Assembly: GCF_004522105.1 (NCBI RefSeq)
Contig: NZ_SPUJ01000008.1
Span: forward strand, 62,001 to 126,000
DNA from: Nocardioides sp. 1609
Lineage (GTDB): Bacteria > Actinomycetota > Actinomycetes > Propionibacteriales > Nocardioidaceae
Direction of reading: 5' to 3'
DNA: 64,000 nucleotides
Shown here: piece after piece, positions 18,606-29,137 of the stretch
Position numbering within the stretch: position 1 is the first letter of the stretch
Layout: each line of letters opens with the position of its first letter
Notes under the pieces: generated by a model
What the model was told of the DNA's origin: nothing
What the model saw: only the letters and a program-made list of their open reading frames with translations
The model's database searches: none
Made by a program: the position numbers and the translations under genes

Positions 18606-19747
18606 GCCAGGGCCCCGTAGGCCGCGCGCAGGTGCTCCTCCGACGGGCCGGCCAGCACCCGCGGGCGGCCGACGTCGTCGAGGACGACGAACCGCAGCAC
18701 CGAGCCACGCGCCTTCTTGTCGACGCGCATCGCCGCCATCAGGTCGTCGAACGGCGCGGCGGCGTACGTCGTGGGGAGGCCGACCCGCCCGAAGGCGGTG
18801 CGGTGCCGCTCGACGACGTCGGCGGACAGGTCGCCGGCGCGGTGCGCGAGCTCGGCGACGAAGACGCACCCGATCGCGACCGCCTCGCCGTGCCGGATGC
18901 CGTAGGACTCGAACCGCTCGATCGCGTGGGCGAGCGTGTGGCCGTAGTTGAGCGCCTCGCGGCCGGGGTGACCCCCGGAGGCCTCCGAGCCACCGGCCTC
19001 CTTGAGGTCGGCGACGACGACGTCGATCTTCACCGCGATCGCCCGCTCGACCAGCTCCCGCAGGACCGGGGACGACGCCACGAGGTCGTCGGGGTCGGTG
19101 GTCTCGACGAGGCGGAGGATCTCGGGGTCGGCGATGAAGCCGCACTTGACGACCTCGCCGAGGCCGGCGACCAGCTCCTCGCGCGGCAGGCTCTCGAGCA
19201 GCGACAGGTCGCACAGCACGCCCGACGGCTCGTGGAACGCGCCGACCAGGTTCTTGCCGGCGGCGGTGTTGATGCCGGTCTTGCCGCCCACCGCGGCGTC
19301 GACCATCGCGAGCAGGGTGGTGGGCACGTGCACGACGCGGACCCCGCGCAGCCAGGACGCCGCCACGAAGCCGCCGAGGTCGGTGGTCGCTCCCCCGCCG
19401 AGCGTCACGACGACGTCGGAGCGGGTGAAGCCCTCCTCGCCCAGCGCCTCCCAGCAGTCGTTGGCTACCTCGGCCGTCTTCGCCTCCTCGCCGTCGGGGA
19501 CGACGAGGACGGTGACCTCACGCTCCTCCAGCGACTCGACGAGCGGCGTGGCCACCTCCTCGGCGAGGTCCTGCAGGGCCTCGGGGCAGATCACCGCGAC
19601 GCGTTGGGCGTCGCCGACCAGGTCGCCGAGGCGGTCGGCGAGGTGGTGGCCGACCACGACGTCGTACGGCGCGGCGCCGCCGACGTGCAGGACGGTGTCG
19701 GGCGCGTGCTGGTCGGGCTGCTGGTCGGGCTGCTCGTGCTCGCTCAT
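18602..19747 (-). CDS. aroB: 3-Dehydroquinate synthase
   Basis: This NAD- and divalent-metal-dependent enzyme converts DAHP to 3-dehydroquinate. In the 381-residue product the NAD-binding VVTLGGGATTDLGGFVAAS and the core VPTTLLAMVDAAVGGKTGIN are diagnostic. The GEVVKCGFI and NYGHTLAHAIE segments supply metal ligands (Glu, His). The N-terminal Gln/Asp-rich stretch (HEQPDQQPDQHAPD) is a short extra tail. It overlaps aroK by 4 bp upstream and aroQ by 4 bp downstream, so the genes are tightly coupled. Confidence 0.97.
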   Translation of the reverse strand: MSEHEQPDQQPDQHAPDTVLHVGGAAPYDVVVGHHLADRLGDLVGDAQRVAVICPEALQDLAEEVATPLVESLEEREVTVLVVPDGEEAKTAEVANDCWEALGEEGFTRSDVVVTLGGGATTDLGGFVAASWLRGVRVVHVPTTLLAMVDAAVGGKTGINTAAGKNLVGAFHEPSGVLCDLSLLESLPREELVAGLGEVVKCGFIADPEILRLVETTDPDDLVASSPVLRELVERAIAVKIDVVVADLKEAGGSEASGGHPGREALNYGHTLAHAIERFESYGIRHGEAVAIGCVFVAELAHRAGDLSADVVERHRTAFGRVGLPTTYAAAPFDDLMAAMRVDKKARGSVLRFVVLDDVGRPRVLAGPSEEHLRAAYGALA

Positions 19748-20277
19748 GGCGTGAGGGCTTCCTGGATGCGGCGGGCGACGTCGTCGGGCGACGTCTCGTC
19801 AGTGTCGACGACCACGGTGGCCACCGACTCGTAGATGGGGGCGCGCTCCTCGAGCGTCGCCTTGATCCGGGCCCGGACGTTGCCGAAGAGCAGCGGACGC
19901 CCGGCACCGAGGCCGACCCGCTTGACGGCCTCGGCGAGCCCGACGCGCAGGAAGACCACCCGGTGCCCGGCCAGCAGCTCGCGGGTCGTCTCGTCGAGCA
20001 CCGCGCCGCCGCCGAGCGACAGGACGCCGGTGTGCGACGCCAACGCGGACGCGACGGCGTCCCGCTCGAGGGCGCGGAAGTGGGCCTCGCCCGACTCGAC
20101 GAAGATGTCGGAGATGCTGCGTCCCTCGGCGGCCTCGACGTCGGTGTCGGTGTCACGTGCCGTGACGCCGTAGGCCTCGGCGAGGAGGGTCGCGACCGTC
20201 GTCTTGCCGGCGCCCATCGCCCCGACGAGGACGACGAGCGGACCGGACGGCCGGCCGCTCCCCGGCCCGTCGCTCAC
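19744..20277 (-). CDS. aroK: Shikimate kinase
   Basis: This enzyme phosphorylates shikimate at the 3-OH with ATP. The 177-residue P-loop protein has Walker A GAMGAGKTT, the shikimate-binding DTDTDVEAAEGRSISDIF segment, the GGGAVLD motif and the lid-region Arg in GRPLL. The GTG at 20277 overlaps the aroC stop as GTGA. Starting there leaves a short Gly/Pro-rich tail before LVVLVGAMG, which is normal for the family. Genes on both sides are shikimate-pathway enzymes. Confidence 0.96.
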   Translation of the reverse strand: MSDGPGSGRPSGPLVVLVGAMGAGKTTVATLLAEAYGVTARDTDTDVEAAEGRSISDIFVESGEAHFRALERDAVASALASHTGVLSLGGGAVLDETTRELLAGHRVVFLRVGLAEAVKRVGLGAGRPLLFGNVRARIKATLEERAPIYESVATVVVDTDETSPDDVARRIQEALTP

Positions 20278-21452
20278 TTGTACCTCAGGGCGTCGAGGTA
20301 GCCCTGGCAGTTGCGGCGGGTCTCACCGACGGAGTCGCCGCCGAACTTCTCGATGACCGCGTCGGCCACCACGAGGGCGACCATCGCCTCGGCGACGATG
20401 CCGGCGGCCGGGACGGCGCAGACGTCGGAGCGCTGGTGGTGCGCTGCGGCCTCGGTGCCGGTGGCGACGTCGATCGTGCGCAGCGCCCGCGGGACGGTCG
20501 CGATCGGCTTCATCGCTGCACGGACCCGCAGCACCTCGCCCGTGGTCATCCCGCCCTCGGTGCCGCCGGAGCGCCCCGAGAGCCGGCGGATGCCGTCGTC
20601 GGTGGCGACGATCTCGTCGTGCGCCAGCGAGCCGGGGGTGGCGGCGAGCTCGAACCCGTCGCCGACCTCGACCCCCTTGATCGCCTGGATGCCCATCAGG
20701 GCGCCGGCGAGGCGCGAGTCGAGGCGGCGGTCCCAGTGCACGTGCGACCCCAGCCCGGGCGGCAGCCCGTGGACGAGCACCTCGACGACGCCGCCGAGCG
20801 TGTCGCCGTCCTTGTGGGCCTGGTCGACCCGCGCCACCATCGCCGCGGCCGCCTCGGGGTCGAGGCAGCGCACCGGGTCGGCGTCGAGCCGCTCGACGTC
20901 GTCGGGACCCGGCAGGACGCCGGCCGGGGCGCGCACGCCGCCGAGCTCGATGACGTGCGACACGACCCGCGCGCCGACGGCCTGCTCGAGGAAGTTCGAC
21001 GCGACCCGGCCGAGCGCGACCCGCGCCGCGGTCTCGCGGGCGCTGGCCCGCTCGAGGATGGGCCGGGCCTCCTCGAAGTCGTACTTCTGCATCCCGGCCA
21101 GGTCGGCGTGACCCGGTCGCGGCCGGGTCAGCGGCGCGTTGCGTGCCTGCGCGGCGAGCACCTCGGCGTCGACCGGGTCGGCCGACATCACCGTCTCCCA
21201 CTTGGGCCACTCGGTGTTGCCGATCGTGATCGCCACCGGCCCGCCCTGCGTGCGGCCGTGGCGGACGCCGCCGTTGATCGTCACCTCGTCCTGCTCGAAC
21301 TTCATCCGGGCCCCGCGGCCGTAGCCGAGACGGCGTCGGGCCAACGAGTCGGCGATGTCGGTCGTCGTCACCTCGACGTGGGCCGGGAGCCCCTCGAGGA
21401 TCGCGACCAGGGACGGGCCGTGGGACTCACCCGCGGTCAACCAGCGCAGCAT
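20274..21452 (-). CDS. aroC: Chorismate synthase
   Basis: This FMN-dependent lyase forms chorismate from EPSP, the last common step to aromatic amino acids. The 392-residue product starts MLRWLTAGESHGPSL, the signature start, so the ATG at 21452 was chosen over the longer open frame, which runs into repeat DNA. Other family blocks are RRLGYGRGARMKFEQD, RPGHADLAGMQKY, ERASARETAAR and SGGTEGGMTTGE. It is the promoter-proximal gene of aroC-aroK-aroB-aroQ. Upstream lies BIME-like array 2, and only ~90 bp separate the start from the first repeat unit, so its promoter must lie there or beyond the array. Confidence 0.97.
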   Translation of the reverse strand: MLRWLTAGESHGPSLVAILEGLPAHVEVTTTDIADSLARRRLGYGRGARMKFEQDEVTINGGVRHGRTQGGPVAITIGNTEWPKWETVMSADPVDAEVLAAQARNAPLTRPRPGHADLAGMQKYDFEEARPILERASARETAARVALGRVASNFLEQAVGARVVSHVIELGGVRAPAGVLPGPDDVERLDADPVRCLDPEAAAAMVARVDQAHKDGDTLGGVVEVLVHGLPPGLGSHVHWDRRLDSRLAGALMGIQAIKGVEVGDGFELAATPGSLAHDEIVATDDGIRRLSGRSGGTEGGMTTGEVLRVRAAMKPIATVPRALRTIDVATGTEAAAHHQRSDVCAVPAAGIVAEAMVALVVADAVIEKFGGDSVGETRRNCQGYLDALRYK

Positions 21453-21545
21453 GCGACCAGTCTCCCAGAGCCACCGACCCGGCCGTGCCGGCGGTGGCAG
21501 GGCTGGACCGCCGACGACTCCTGCCGGTCGAGGCGGATCCCGCGC

Positions 21546-22217
21546 TGGTCGAGCCGGCGAGCGCCAGCGCACACTCCCGCTGGTCGAGCCGGCGAGCGCC
21601 AGCGAGCCGAGTCGAGACCCACCAACCAGCCCAGCAGGGTCTCGACTCGCGGTGACTAGGTCCCCGCGGCTCGACCAGCGGAACCCTCCGCTGATCGATT
21701 CGGCGAGCGCCAGCGGACACCCCCGCTGGTCGAGCCGGCGAGCGCCAGCGAGCCGAGTCGAGACCCACCAACCAGCCCAGCAGGGTCTCGACTCGCGGTG
21801 ACTCCGTCCCCGCGGCTCGACCACCGGAACCCTCCGCTGATCGATTCGGCGAGCGCCAGCGGACACCCCCGCTGGTCGAGCCGGCGAGCGCCAGCGAGCC
21901 GAGTCGAGACCCACCCCACCCCGCCAGGTCTCGACTCGCGGTGACTACGTCCCCGCGGCTCGACCAACGGCAACCGCTGGTCGAGCCGGCGAGCGCCAGC
22001 GAGCCGAGTCGAGGCCCACCACCCAGCCCACCAGGTCTCGACTCGCGGTGACTCCGTCCCCGCGGCTCGACCACCGGATCCCCCCGCTGGTCGAGCCGGT
22101 GAACGCCAGCGGACACCCCCGCTGGTCGAGCCGGCGAGCGCCAGCGAGCCGAGTCGAGACCCACCCAGCCCACCAGGTCTCGACTCGCGGTGACTTCGTC
22201 CCCGCGGCTCGACCAAC
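21546..22217. repeat. BIME-like array 2 of alternating inverted repeats
   Basis: This array has the same A and B units as array 1, here five full A and five B units. B starts are at 21638, 21784, 21927, 22034 and 22176. Four truncated A copies also occur, ending in GCGCCAGCGGACACCC or a close variant. Two of those begin with the divergent start GATCGATTCGGCGAGCG. Inter-unit linkers differ from array 1 (CACCAACCAGCCCAGCAG type), which suggests independent local amplification. A degenerate tail continues to about 22255. The array separates aroC from the prepilin peptidase gene, both on the minus strand. Confidence 0.92.
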
Positions 22218-22273
22218 GGAGGCGGCTCGGCCACCGGAGGCGGCGACCAACGGAGGGAGCCCGCGCACCGGGC

Positions 22274-23005
22274 CTAGACGAAGCCGACCAGCACCCGCTC
22301 CCCCACGAGGATCCCGATCAGTGCGCCGACGGCCATGAACGGGCCGAACGGGTACTGCGCCCTCAGGTACGACGCCCTCCTCCGCACCAGCGCGAGCAGC
22401 ACGCCGGGGACGGCGAGCACGAGGAAGCCGGCGTACATGCCGACGACGAACTGCGGCCAGCCCAGGTAGCCGAGCACGAGGCCGAGCAGCGCGGCGAGCC
22501 GGACGTCGCCGAAGCCCATGCCGGCGGAGTGCACGAACCACAGCAGCCAGTAGAACGAGCGGCCGACCACCAGGGCGAGCAGGCCGCGGCCGAGGTCGCT
22601 CCACTCGGCGACGAGCCCGGCGTGGACGACGGCCAGCGCGACCATCACCGCGGTCGTGGGCAGCACGATCCGCGAGGGCAGCAGCCGGGTGCGCAGGTCG
22701 ATGACGCTCAGGGCGACCACGACGGGCACCAGCGGCACCAGCCCGACCAGCAGCCACGACCACCCGACGGCCCAGCCCACGAGCCCGCCCGCGACCCCCG
22801 AGACGACCATCGCGGTCGGGGCGAACCAGCCGAGGCCGGCGAGCACGGCGTAGGGCTCCTTGGGTCCCTCGGCCCGCTCGTGCTCGCTGAGCTCGTCGTC
22901 GGGACGCGCGGCCGGCTCCGGCAGGGCGCGCACCAGCGCCGGCGTCGCGAAGCCCCCGAGGGCGGCGACCACGGCCGCCAGGATGACGGCCTGGACCTCC
23001 GTCAT
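22274..23005 (-). CDS. Prepilin peptidase (type A24), short form
   Basis: This is a membrane aspartic peptidase that would cleave type IV-pilin-like leader peptides. The 243-residue protein is mostly hydrophobic, with about seven membrane segments. The two catalytic Asp residues are recognisable in SVIDLRTRLLPSRIV and GMGFGDVRLA (GxGD motif). The N-terminal Cys-rich methyltransferase domain of classical PilD is absent. No pilin or secretion ATPase gene is in the window, so its substrate is elsewhere. The ATG at 23005 overlaps the aroE stop (ATGA). Confidence 0.88.
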   Translation of the reverse strand: MTEVQAVILAAVVAALGGFATPALVRALPEPAARPDDELSEHERAEGPKEPYAVLAGLGWFAPTAMVVSGVAGGLVGWAVGWSWLLVGLVPLVPVVVALSVIDLRTRLLPSRIVLPTTAVMVALAVVHAGLVAEWSDLGRGLLALVVGRSFYWLLWFVHSAGMGFGDVRLAALLGLVLGYLGWPQFVVGMYAGFLVLAVPGVLLALVRRRASYLRAQYPFGPFMAVGALIGILVGERVLVGFV

Positions 23006-23880
23006 CCGGCGCTCGTGCGGGCCGCGAGCGCCGCCGCGCCGGCCAGCCGCATCACCGGCAGCGGCCCGGGCAACCCCGTGAACGCATAGACCTGCAGCGC
23101 CGCCTGGTGCACGAGCAGGTCGAGCCCGCTCACCAGCACCCGGCCGGCGGCGTGGGCGGCGTCGGCGAGCGGCGTCGGCCACGGGTCGTAGAGCACCTCG
23201 AAGACGACGGGGACGTCGCCCAGCCACCGGTCCACGAGGTCCGGCGCCTGGGCCGCGGCCGGCACCGTCGAGACCAGCACGTCGGCACCGGACGGCGCCT
23301 CGTCGAGACCGCCGACGCTCACCTGGGGACGCGAGGCGTGCGCCTCGATCGCCGCGACCGTGTCGGCGGCGCGCTCCGGCGACCGGGCGAGCAGCCGGAC
23401 CTCGCGGGCGCCGAGGTCGCACAGCGCGAGCCCGACCGAGGACGCCGTCGCGCCCGCGCCAAGGACGACGGCCGCACCGACCGGGCCGTCGTAGCGCTCC
23501 CGGACGGCCGCGGCCGCGCCCGGCAGGTCGGTGTTGTCGAGGGTGGCCCCACCCGTCGCGTCGAGGACCACGGTGTTGGCGGCGTGGGCCAGGTCGACCC
23601 GCGCGGAGCGCGCCGCGACCAGGTCGAGCACCTCCCGCTTGAGCGGCATCGTCAGCGACAGGCCGCGCCACGTGCCGGCGCCGTCGGTGCCGTCGGGGCC
23701 GTCGGGGCCGTCGGGGCCGTCGGCGCCGGAGATCGAGCCGAGGAACGTCGCCAGCCCGCCCGAGGGCACCCGCACGGCGTCGTAGGTCCAGCCGTCGAGC
23801 CCGAGCGCGTCGTACGCCGCCCGGTGCAGCACCGGGGAGAGCGAGTGGGCGATCGGGTCCCCGAGGACGGCGCACCTCAT
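23002..23880 (-). CDS. aroE: Shikimate dehydrogenase
   Basis: This enzyme reduces 3-dehydroshikimate to shikimate with NADPH. The 292-residue product shows the shikimate-binding HSLSPVLH, the catalytic Lys in TMPLKRE, the Asp in LDNTDLPG and the nucleotide loop LGAGATASSV. The ATG at 23880 was chosen because MRCAVLGDPIAHSLSP is the family start. Codons upstream add only a low-complexity tail. Residues 52-69 are a Gly-Pro-Asp-rich insert encoded by 9-bp tandem repeats, lying in a surface region between the substrate motifs. It is 16 nt after mltG and overlaps the prepilin peptidase gene. Confidence 0.93.
   Translation of the reverse strand: MRCAVLGDPIAHSLSPVLHRAAYDALGLDGWTYDAVRVPSGGLATFLGSISGADGPDGPDGPDGTDGAGTWRGLSLTMPLKREVLDLVAARSARVDLAHAANTVVLDATGGATLDNTDLPGAAAAVRERYDGPVGAAVVLGAGATASSVGLALCDLGAREVRLLARSPERAADTVAAIEAHASRPQVSVGGLDEAPSGADVLVSTVPAAAQAPDLVDRWLGDVPVVFEVLYDPWPTPLADAAHAAGRVLVSGLDLLVHQAALQVYAFTGLPGPLPVMRLAGAAALAARTSAG
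23680..23724. repeat. 9-bp tandem repeat inside aroE
   Basis: There are five consecutive copies of GCCGTCGGG, the first and last with one changed base, reading on the minus strand as Gly-Pro-Asp/Gly-Thr-Asp codons. The unit length keeps the frame, so copy-number change would lengthen or shorten a GPD loop without a frameshift. Confidence 0.9.
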
Positions 23881-23896
23881 CGCCTGGACCCGGCCC

Positions 23897-25096
23897 TCAG
23901 CACCGGTCCGACTGCGTGTCGCAGTACTCGTCGAGCTCGGCACGCAGCTGCAGGAAGTCGGCGTAGGTGACCGCGAACTTCGTCAGACCGGACTCGAGGT
24001 TCACCGTGACGTAGAAGAACCACGGGCCGTCCGCCGGACCCACCGCGGCGCGGAGCGCGTCCAGCGACGGCGTGGCGATCGGGCCCGGTGGCAGACCCGG
24101 CTGCTCGTAGGTGTTGTAGGGATTGTCGGCCACGGCCTCGATCTCGGCGTTCGTGCGCCGGGCGACCTTGTCGCCGTAGATGAAGTCGATCGTGGCGTCG
24201 AGCTCGAGCCGTCCGGCGGTCTCGCCGCCGGGGTTCTCGAGGCGGTTGTAGATGACGCGCGCGATCTTCGACTTGCCCTTCTCGTCGAGCAGGCTGCCCT
24301 CGGCCTGGATCAGGCTCGCGATCGTCATCAGGTCGTGCTCGGAGTAGCCGAGCCGCTCCGCCGCGGCGGGGAGGTCGACCTCCTCGGCCGCGCGCTGCTG
24401 GCCGGCGACCATCTCGGAGAGGATCGAGGTGGCGGTGCTGTCCTGGAAGACGAGGTAGCTGCCGGGGAACAGGTAGCCCTCGGCGTCGTCCTCGGCGCTC
24501 GCGGGCAGACCGATGGACGCCGGGTCGTCGAGCGCCTTCTCGAAGTCGGCGCGCGCGATGTCGGTGTCGCGCGCCAGGAGGTCGACGATCTCCTCGACCG
24601 TCTTGCCGGGGACGAAGGTGAACTGCTCACCGCGCGTGGTGCCGCCGACGATGAGGTCGAGGGCGCTGGCCGCGGACATCTCCTTCCTCAGCCGGTAGAG
24701 ACCCTGCTGGATCGAGCCGGACCGGTCGTCGTCCTCGGCGGCGTCGACGAACGCCTCGGCCGAGGCGACGACGTCGAGGCTCTCCAGGTTCTGCGCCATC
24801 GCCGAGATCGAGTCGCCGGCCGAGACCTCGAAGGTCACCGCACCCGAGCCCGCGCCCTCGAAGTCGTCGGGCTCCGAGCTGAACGGGTTCGCGACGTCGA
24901 TCGACCTGACGAGGAAGATCCCACCCACGACGAGCAGCGCCAGCACGATCAGCATCGGCAGGCAGCCCGAACGACGCCGGGCCCGCCGGCGTCCGCTGGA
25001 CCGGCTGCCGGCCGCGGTGGCCCCCGCCGGGGGCGCGTGGTCCTCGTCGGAGGAGAACAGGGGGCTGCCGCCGTCTCCGTGGTCGTGCTCAGACAT
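23897..25096 (-). CDS. mltG: Endolytic murein transglycosylase MltG
   Basis: MltG cuts nascent peptidoglycan strands at the outer face of the membrane and ends their growth. The 399-residue protein has a polar, Arg-rich cytoplasmic tail, one membrane segment (about residues 47-64), a LysM-like region (VSAGDSISAMAQNL) and the YceG domain. The catalytic Glu266 is in SLIQAEG, followed by the family segments IARVIYNRLE and YNTYEQPGLPPGPI. It overlaps ruvX by 8 bp and is followed by aroE, the conserved actinobacterial order ruvX-mltG-aroE. Confidence 0.95.
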   Translation of the reverse strand: MSEHDHGDGGSPLFSSDEDHAPPAGATAAGSRSSGRRRARRRSGCLPMLIVLALLVVGGIFLVRSIDVANPFSSEPDDFEGAGSGAVTFEVSAGDSISAMAQNLESLDVVASAEAFVDAAEDDDRSGSIQQGLYRLRKEMSAASALDLIVGGTTRGEQFTFVPGKTVEEIVDLLARDTDIARADFEKALDDPASIGLPASAEDDAEGYLFPGSYLVFQDSTATSILSEMVAGQQRAAEEVDLPAAAERLGYSEHDLMTIASLIQAEGSLLDEKGKSKIARVIYNRLENPGGETAGRLELDATIDFIYGDKVARRTNAEIEAVADNPYNTYEQPGLPPGPIATPSLDALRAAVGPADGPWFFYVTVNLESGLTKFAVTYADFLQLRAELDEYCDTQSDRC

Positions 25097-25607
25097 CCGT
25101 CTCCTCGGCCACTGGGTTCTGGAGCCCTCGATCCTGGGGCGGCGCGACCACCTCGCCCGGCGGGACGCCGGTGGTGCGCTCGCTGTCGAGGGCGTGCTGC
25201 AGGATCAGCACCGCGGCGGCCTGGTCGACCACCGCACGTCGCTTGCTCCCCTTGGTGCCACGGTCGCGCAGCATAGCCTCCGCCGACACGGTGGTCAGGC
25301 GTTCGTCGACGAGACGCACCGGCACCGGCGCGACCGACGCGGCGAGCCGGCCGGCGAACTCGCGGGTCTTCACCGCCGCCGGGCCCTCACCGCCCGACAG
25401 CGAACGGGGCAGGCCGACGACGACCTCGACGACGCCGGACGCGGTGTCCTCGGCGATGTCGGCGATGATCCGCCGCAGCCGGCGCAGGTCGCCCCGACCG
25501 CTCGGCACCGTCTCCACCGGGGTCGCGAGGAAGCCGGACGGGTCGCTGCGCGCGACCCCGATCCGGGCGTCGCCCGGGTCGATGCCGAGCCGGGTGCCCG
25601 GCCTCAC
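25089..25607 (-). CDS. ruvX: RuvX/YqgF-family pre-16S rRNA 3' nuclease
   Basis: This is an RNase H-fold protein of 172 residues implicated in 16S rRNA 3'-end maturation. The first catalytic Asp is in RLGIDPGDARIGVA. VVGLPRSLSGGEG, VRLVDERLTTVSAE and the final Asp segment RRAVVDQAAA are present in order. The GTG at 25607 was chosen because it gives a short lead into GIDPG. No strong Shine-Dalgarno sequence is visible there, and coupling to alaS (26 nt upstream) is likely. A Pro-rich C-terminal tail extends into the mltG start. Confidence 0.9.
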   Translation of the reverse strand: MRPGTRLGIDPGDARIGVARSDPSGFLATPVETVPSGRGDLRRLRRIIADIAEDTASGVVEVVVGLPRSLSGGEGPAAVKTREFAGRLAASVAPVPVRLVDERLTTVSAEAMLRDRGTKGSKRRAVVDQAAAVLILQHALDSERTTGVPPGEVVAPPQDRGLQNPVAEETDV

Positions 25608-25633
25608 ACGTGTCCCATCCCGGCGGCCCGGCG

Positions 25634-28320
<2,687 letters not shown>

Positions 28321-28321
<1 letters not shown>

Positions 28322-28638
28322 CAGCTGCGTCCTACTTCCTGCTCGGTGGTGCTGTCCCCGCCAGTGATCTGGTCGGGCGTCGTGCTGGCGAGGTCGTCGG
28401 CCGGTGCGGCCAGCTCGCGGTGGTCGTGGAGCGCGAGCCCCATCCGCTCGCGCAACCCGGTCTCGGCGTCCGCCCTGCCCTGGGCGACCTCGTCGCGGAA
28501 CATCCGGACGCCGACGACGGCGGCGCCGACCCGGTCGCGGAGACCGTCGACGGTGAGGATCTCGGCGGCCCGGCGCACGCGCACGACGGCGTAGGCACCG
28601 GCCCCGACCCCCGCCGCGAACCAGATCGATCGTCCCAT
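28321..28638 (-). CDS. Small membrane protein, probably DUF6167 family
   Basis: This is a 105-residue protein with one N-terminal hydrophobic helix (SIWFAAGVGAGAYAVVRV). A helical region follows (AAEILTVDGLRDRVGAAVVG, then RMFRDEVAQGRADAETGLRERM), with an acidic tail. A protein of this shape sits beside alaS in Streptomyces and related genera and is annotated only as DUF6167. Its function is unknown. The ATG shares one base with the stop of the gene upstream (TGATG), and its own stop touches the alaS start, so it belongs to the alaS operon. Confidence 0.7.
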
Positions 28639-29126
28639 CACGCGGCCTGCCGGCGGGCTCGACGCACGTCGGTCCGTCGCTGCTTGCGGGACCGCTTGAC
28701 CTCGCGCTTCATCGCGTGCCGGATCCGGTGCCGGGACTCCGGCGCCAGCGCGCGGCGCAGGCCCGCGGCCAGCGCGGCCCCCTGGACGGCGCCCTCCCGC
28801 AGCACGAGGTCGGCGAAGAGCGGGCCGCCGACCACGGGGGCCGGGGCCCGGTCGGGCTCCGGCGGGTCCTCGCCGAGCCGGGTGATGACGTACTCGTGCT
28901 CGTCGCGGTCGGTCCGCTCGTGCTGGCGGGTCGGTGCGGACAGCCGGGCCTCGATCGCGTCGACCTGCGCCTGCAGCGCGACGGCGTCGGAGCGCGCGGC
29001 GAGCAGGGCCGCCGTCGTCCGGGCCCGGCTGCGGAGCAGCGCGACACCGAGGCCGGCGACCAGGAGCACCAGGACCAGCAGGGTCGCGACCACGGCCCAG
29101 CCGGGCACGCTCCACTCCTGGTCCAT
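28638..29126 (-). CDS. Hypothetical single-pass membrane protein with basic C terminus
   Basis: This 162-residue protein is not assigned to a family. An N-terminal membrane helix (GWAVVATLLVLVLLVAGLGV) is followed by a probable coiled coil (LRSRARTTAALLAARSDAVA, then LQAQVDAIEARL). The linker is charged and the C terminus is strongly basic (MKREVKRSRKQRRTDVRRAR), which could touch nucleic acid or membrane lipid. The ATG at 29126 was preferred to the TTG nine bases upstream because a TAGGG motif is correctly spaced for it. It sits between rarA and the DUF6167-like gene, overlapping the latter by one base. The topology suggests a DUF948-like neighbour role, but this is only an analogy. Confidence 0.65.
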   Translation of the reverse strand: MDQEWSVPGWAVVATLLVLVLLVAGLGVALLRSRARTTAALLAARSDAVALQAQVDAIEARLSAPTRQHERTDRDEHEYVITRLGEDPPEPDRAPAPVVGGPLFADLVLREGAVQGAALAAGLRRALAPESRHRIRHAMKREVKRSRKQRRTDVRRARRQAA

Positions 29127-29137
29127 GAGGAGCAACC

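Noticed and set aside
21427..22234. Repetitive minus-strand frames (GRSHRESRP units) across array 2
   Set aside because: Same cause as in array 1. The units also occur in the other array and in the opposite orientation, which coding sequence would not do.
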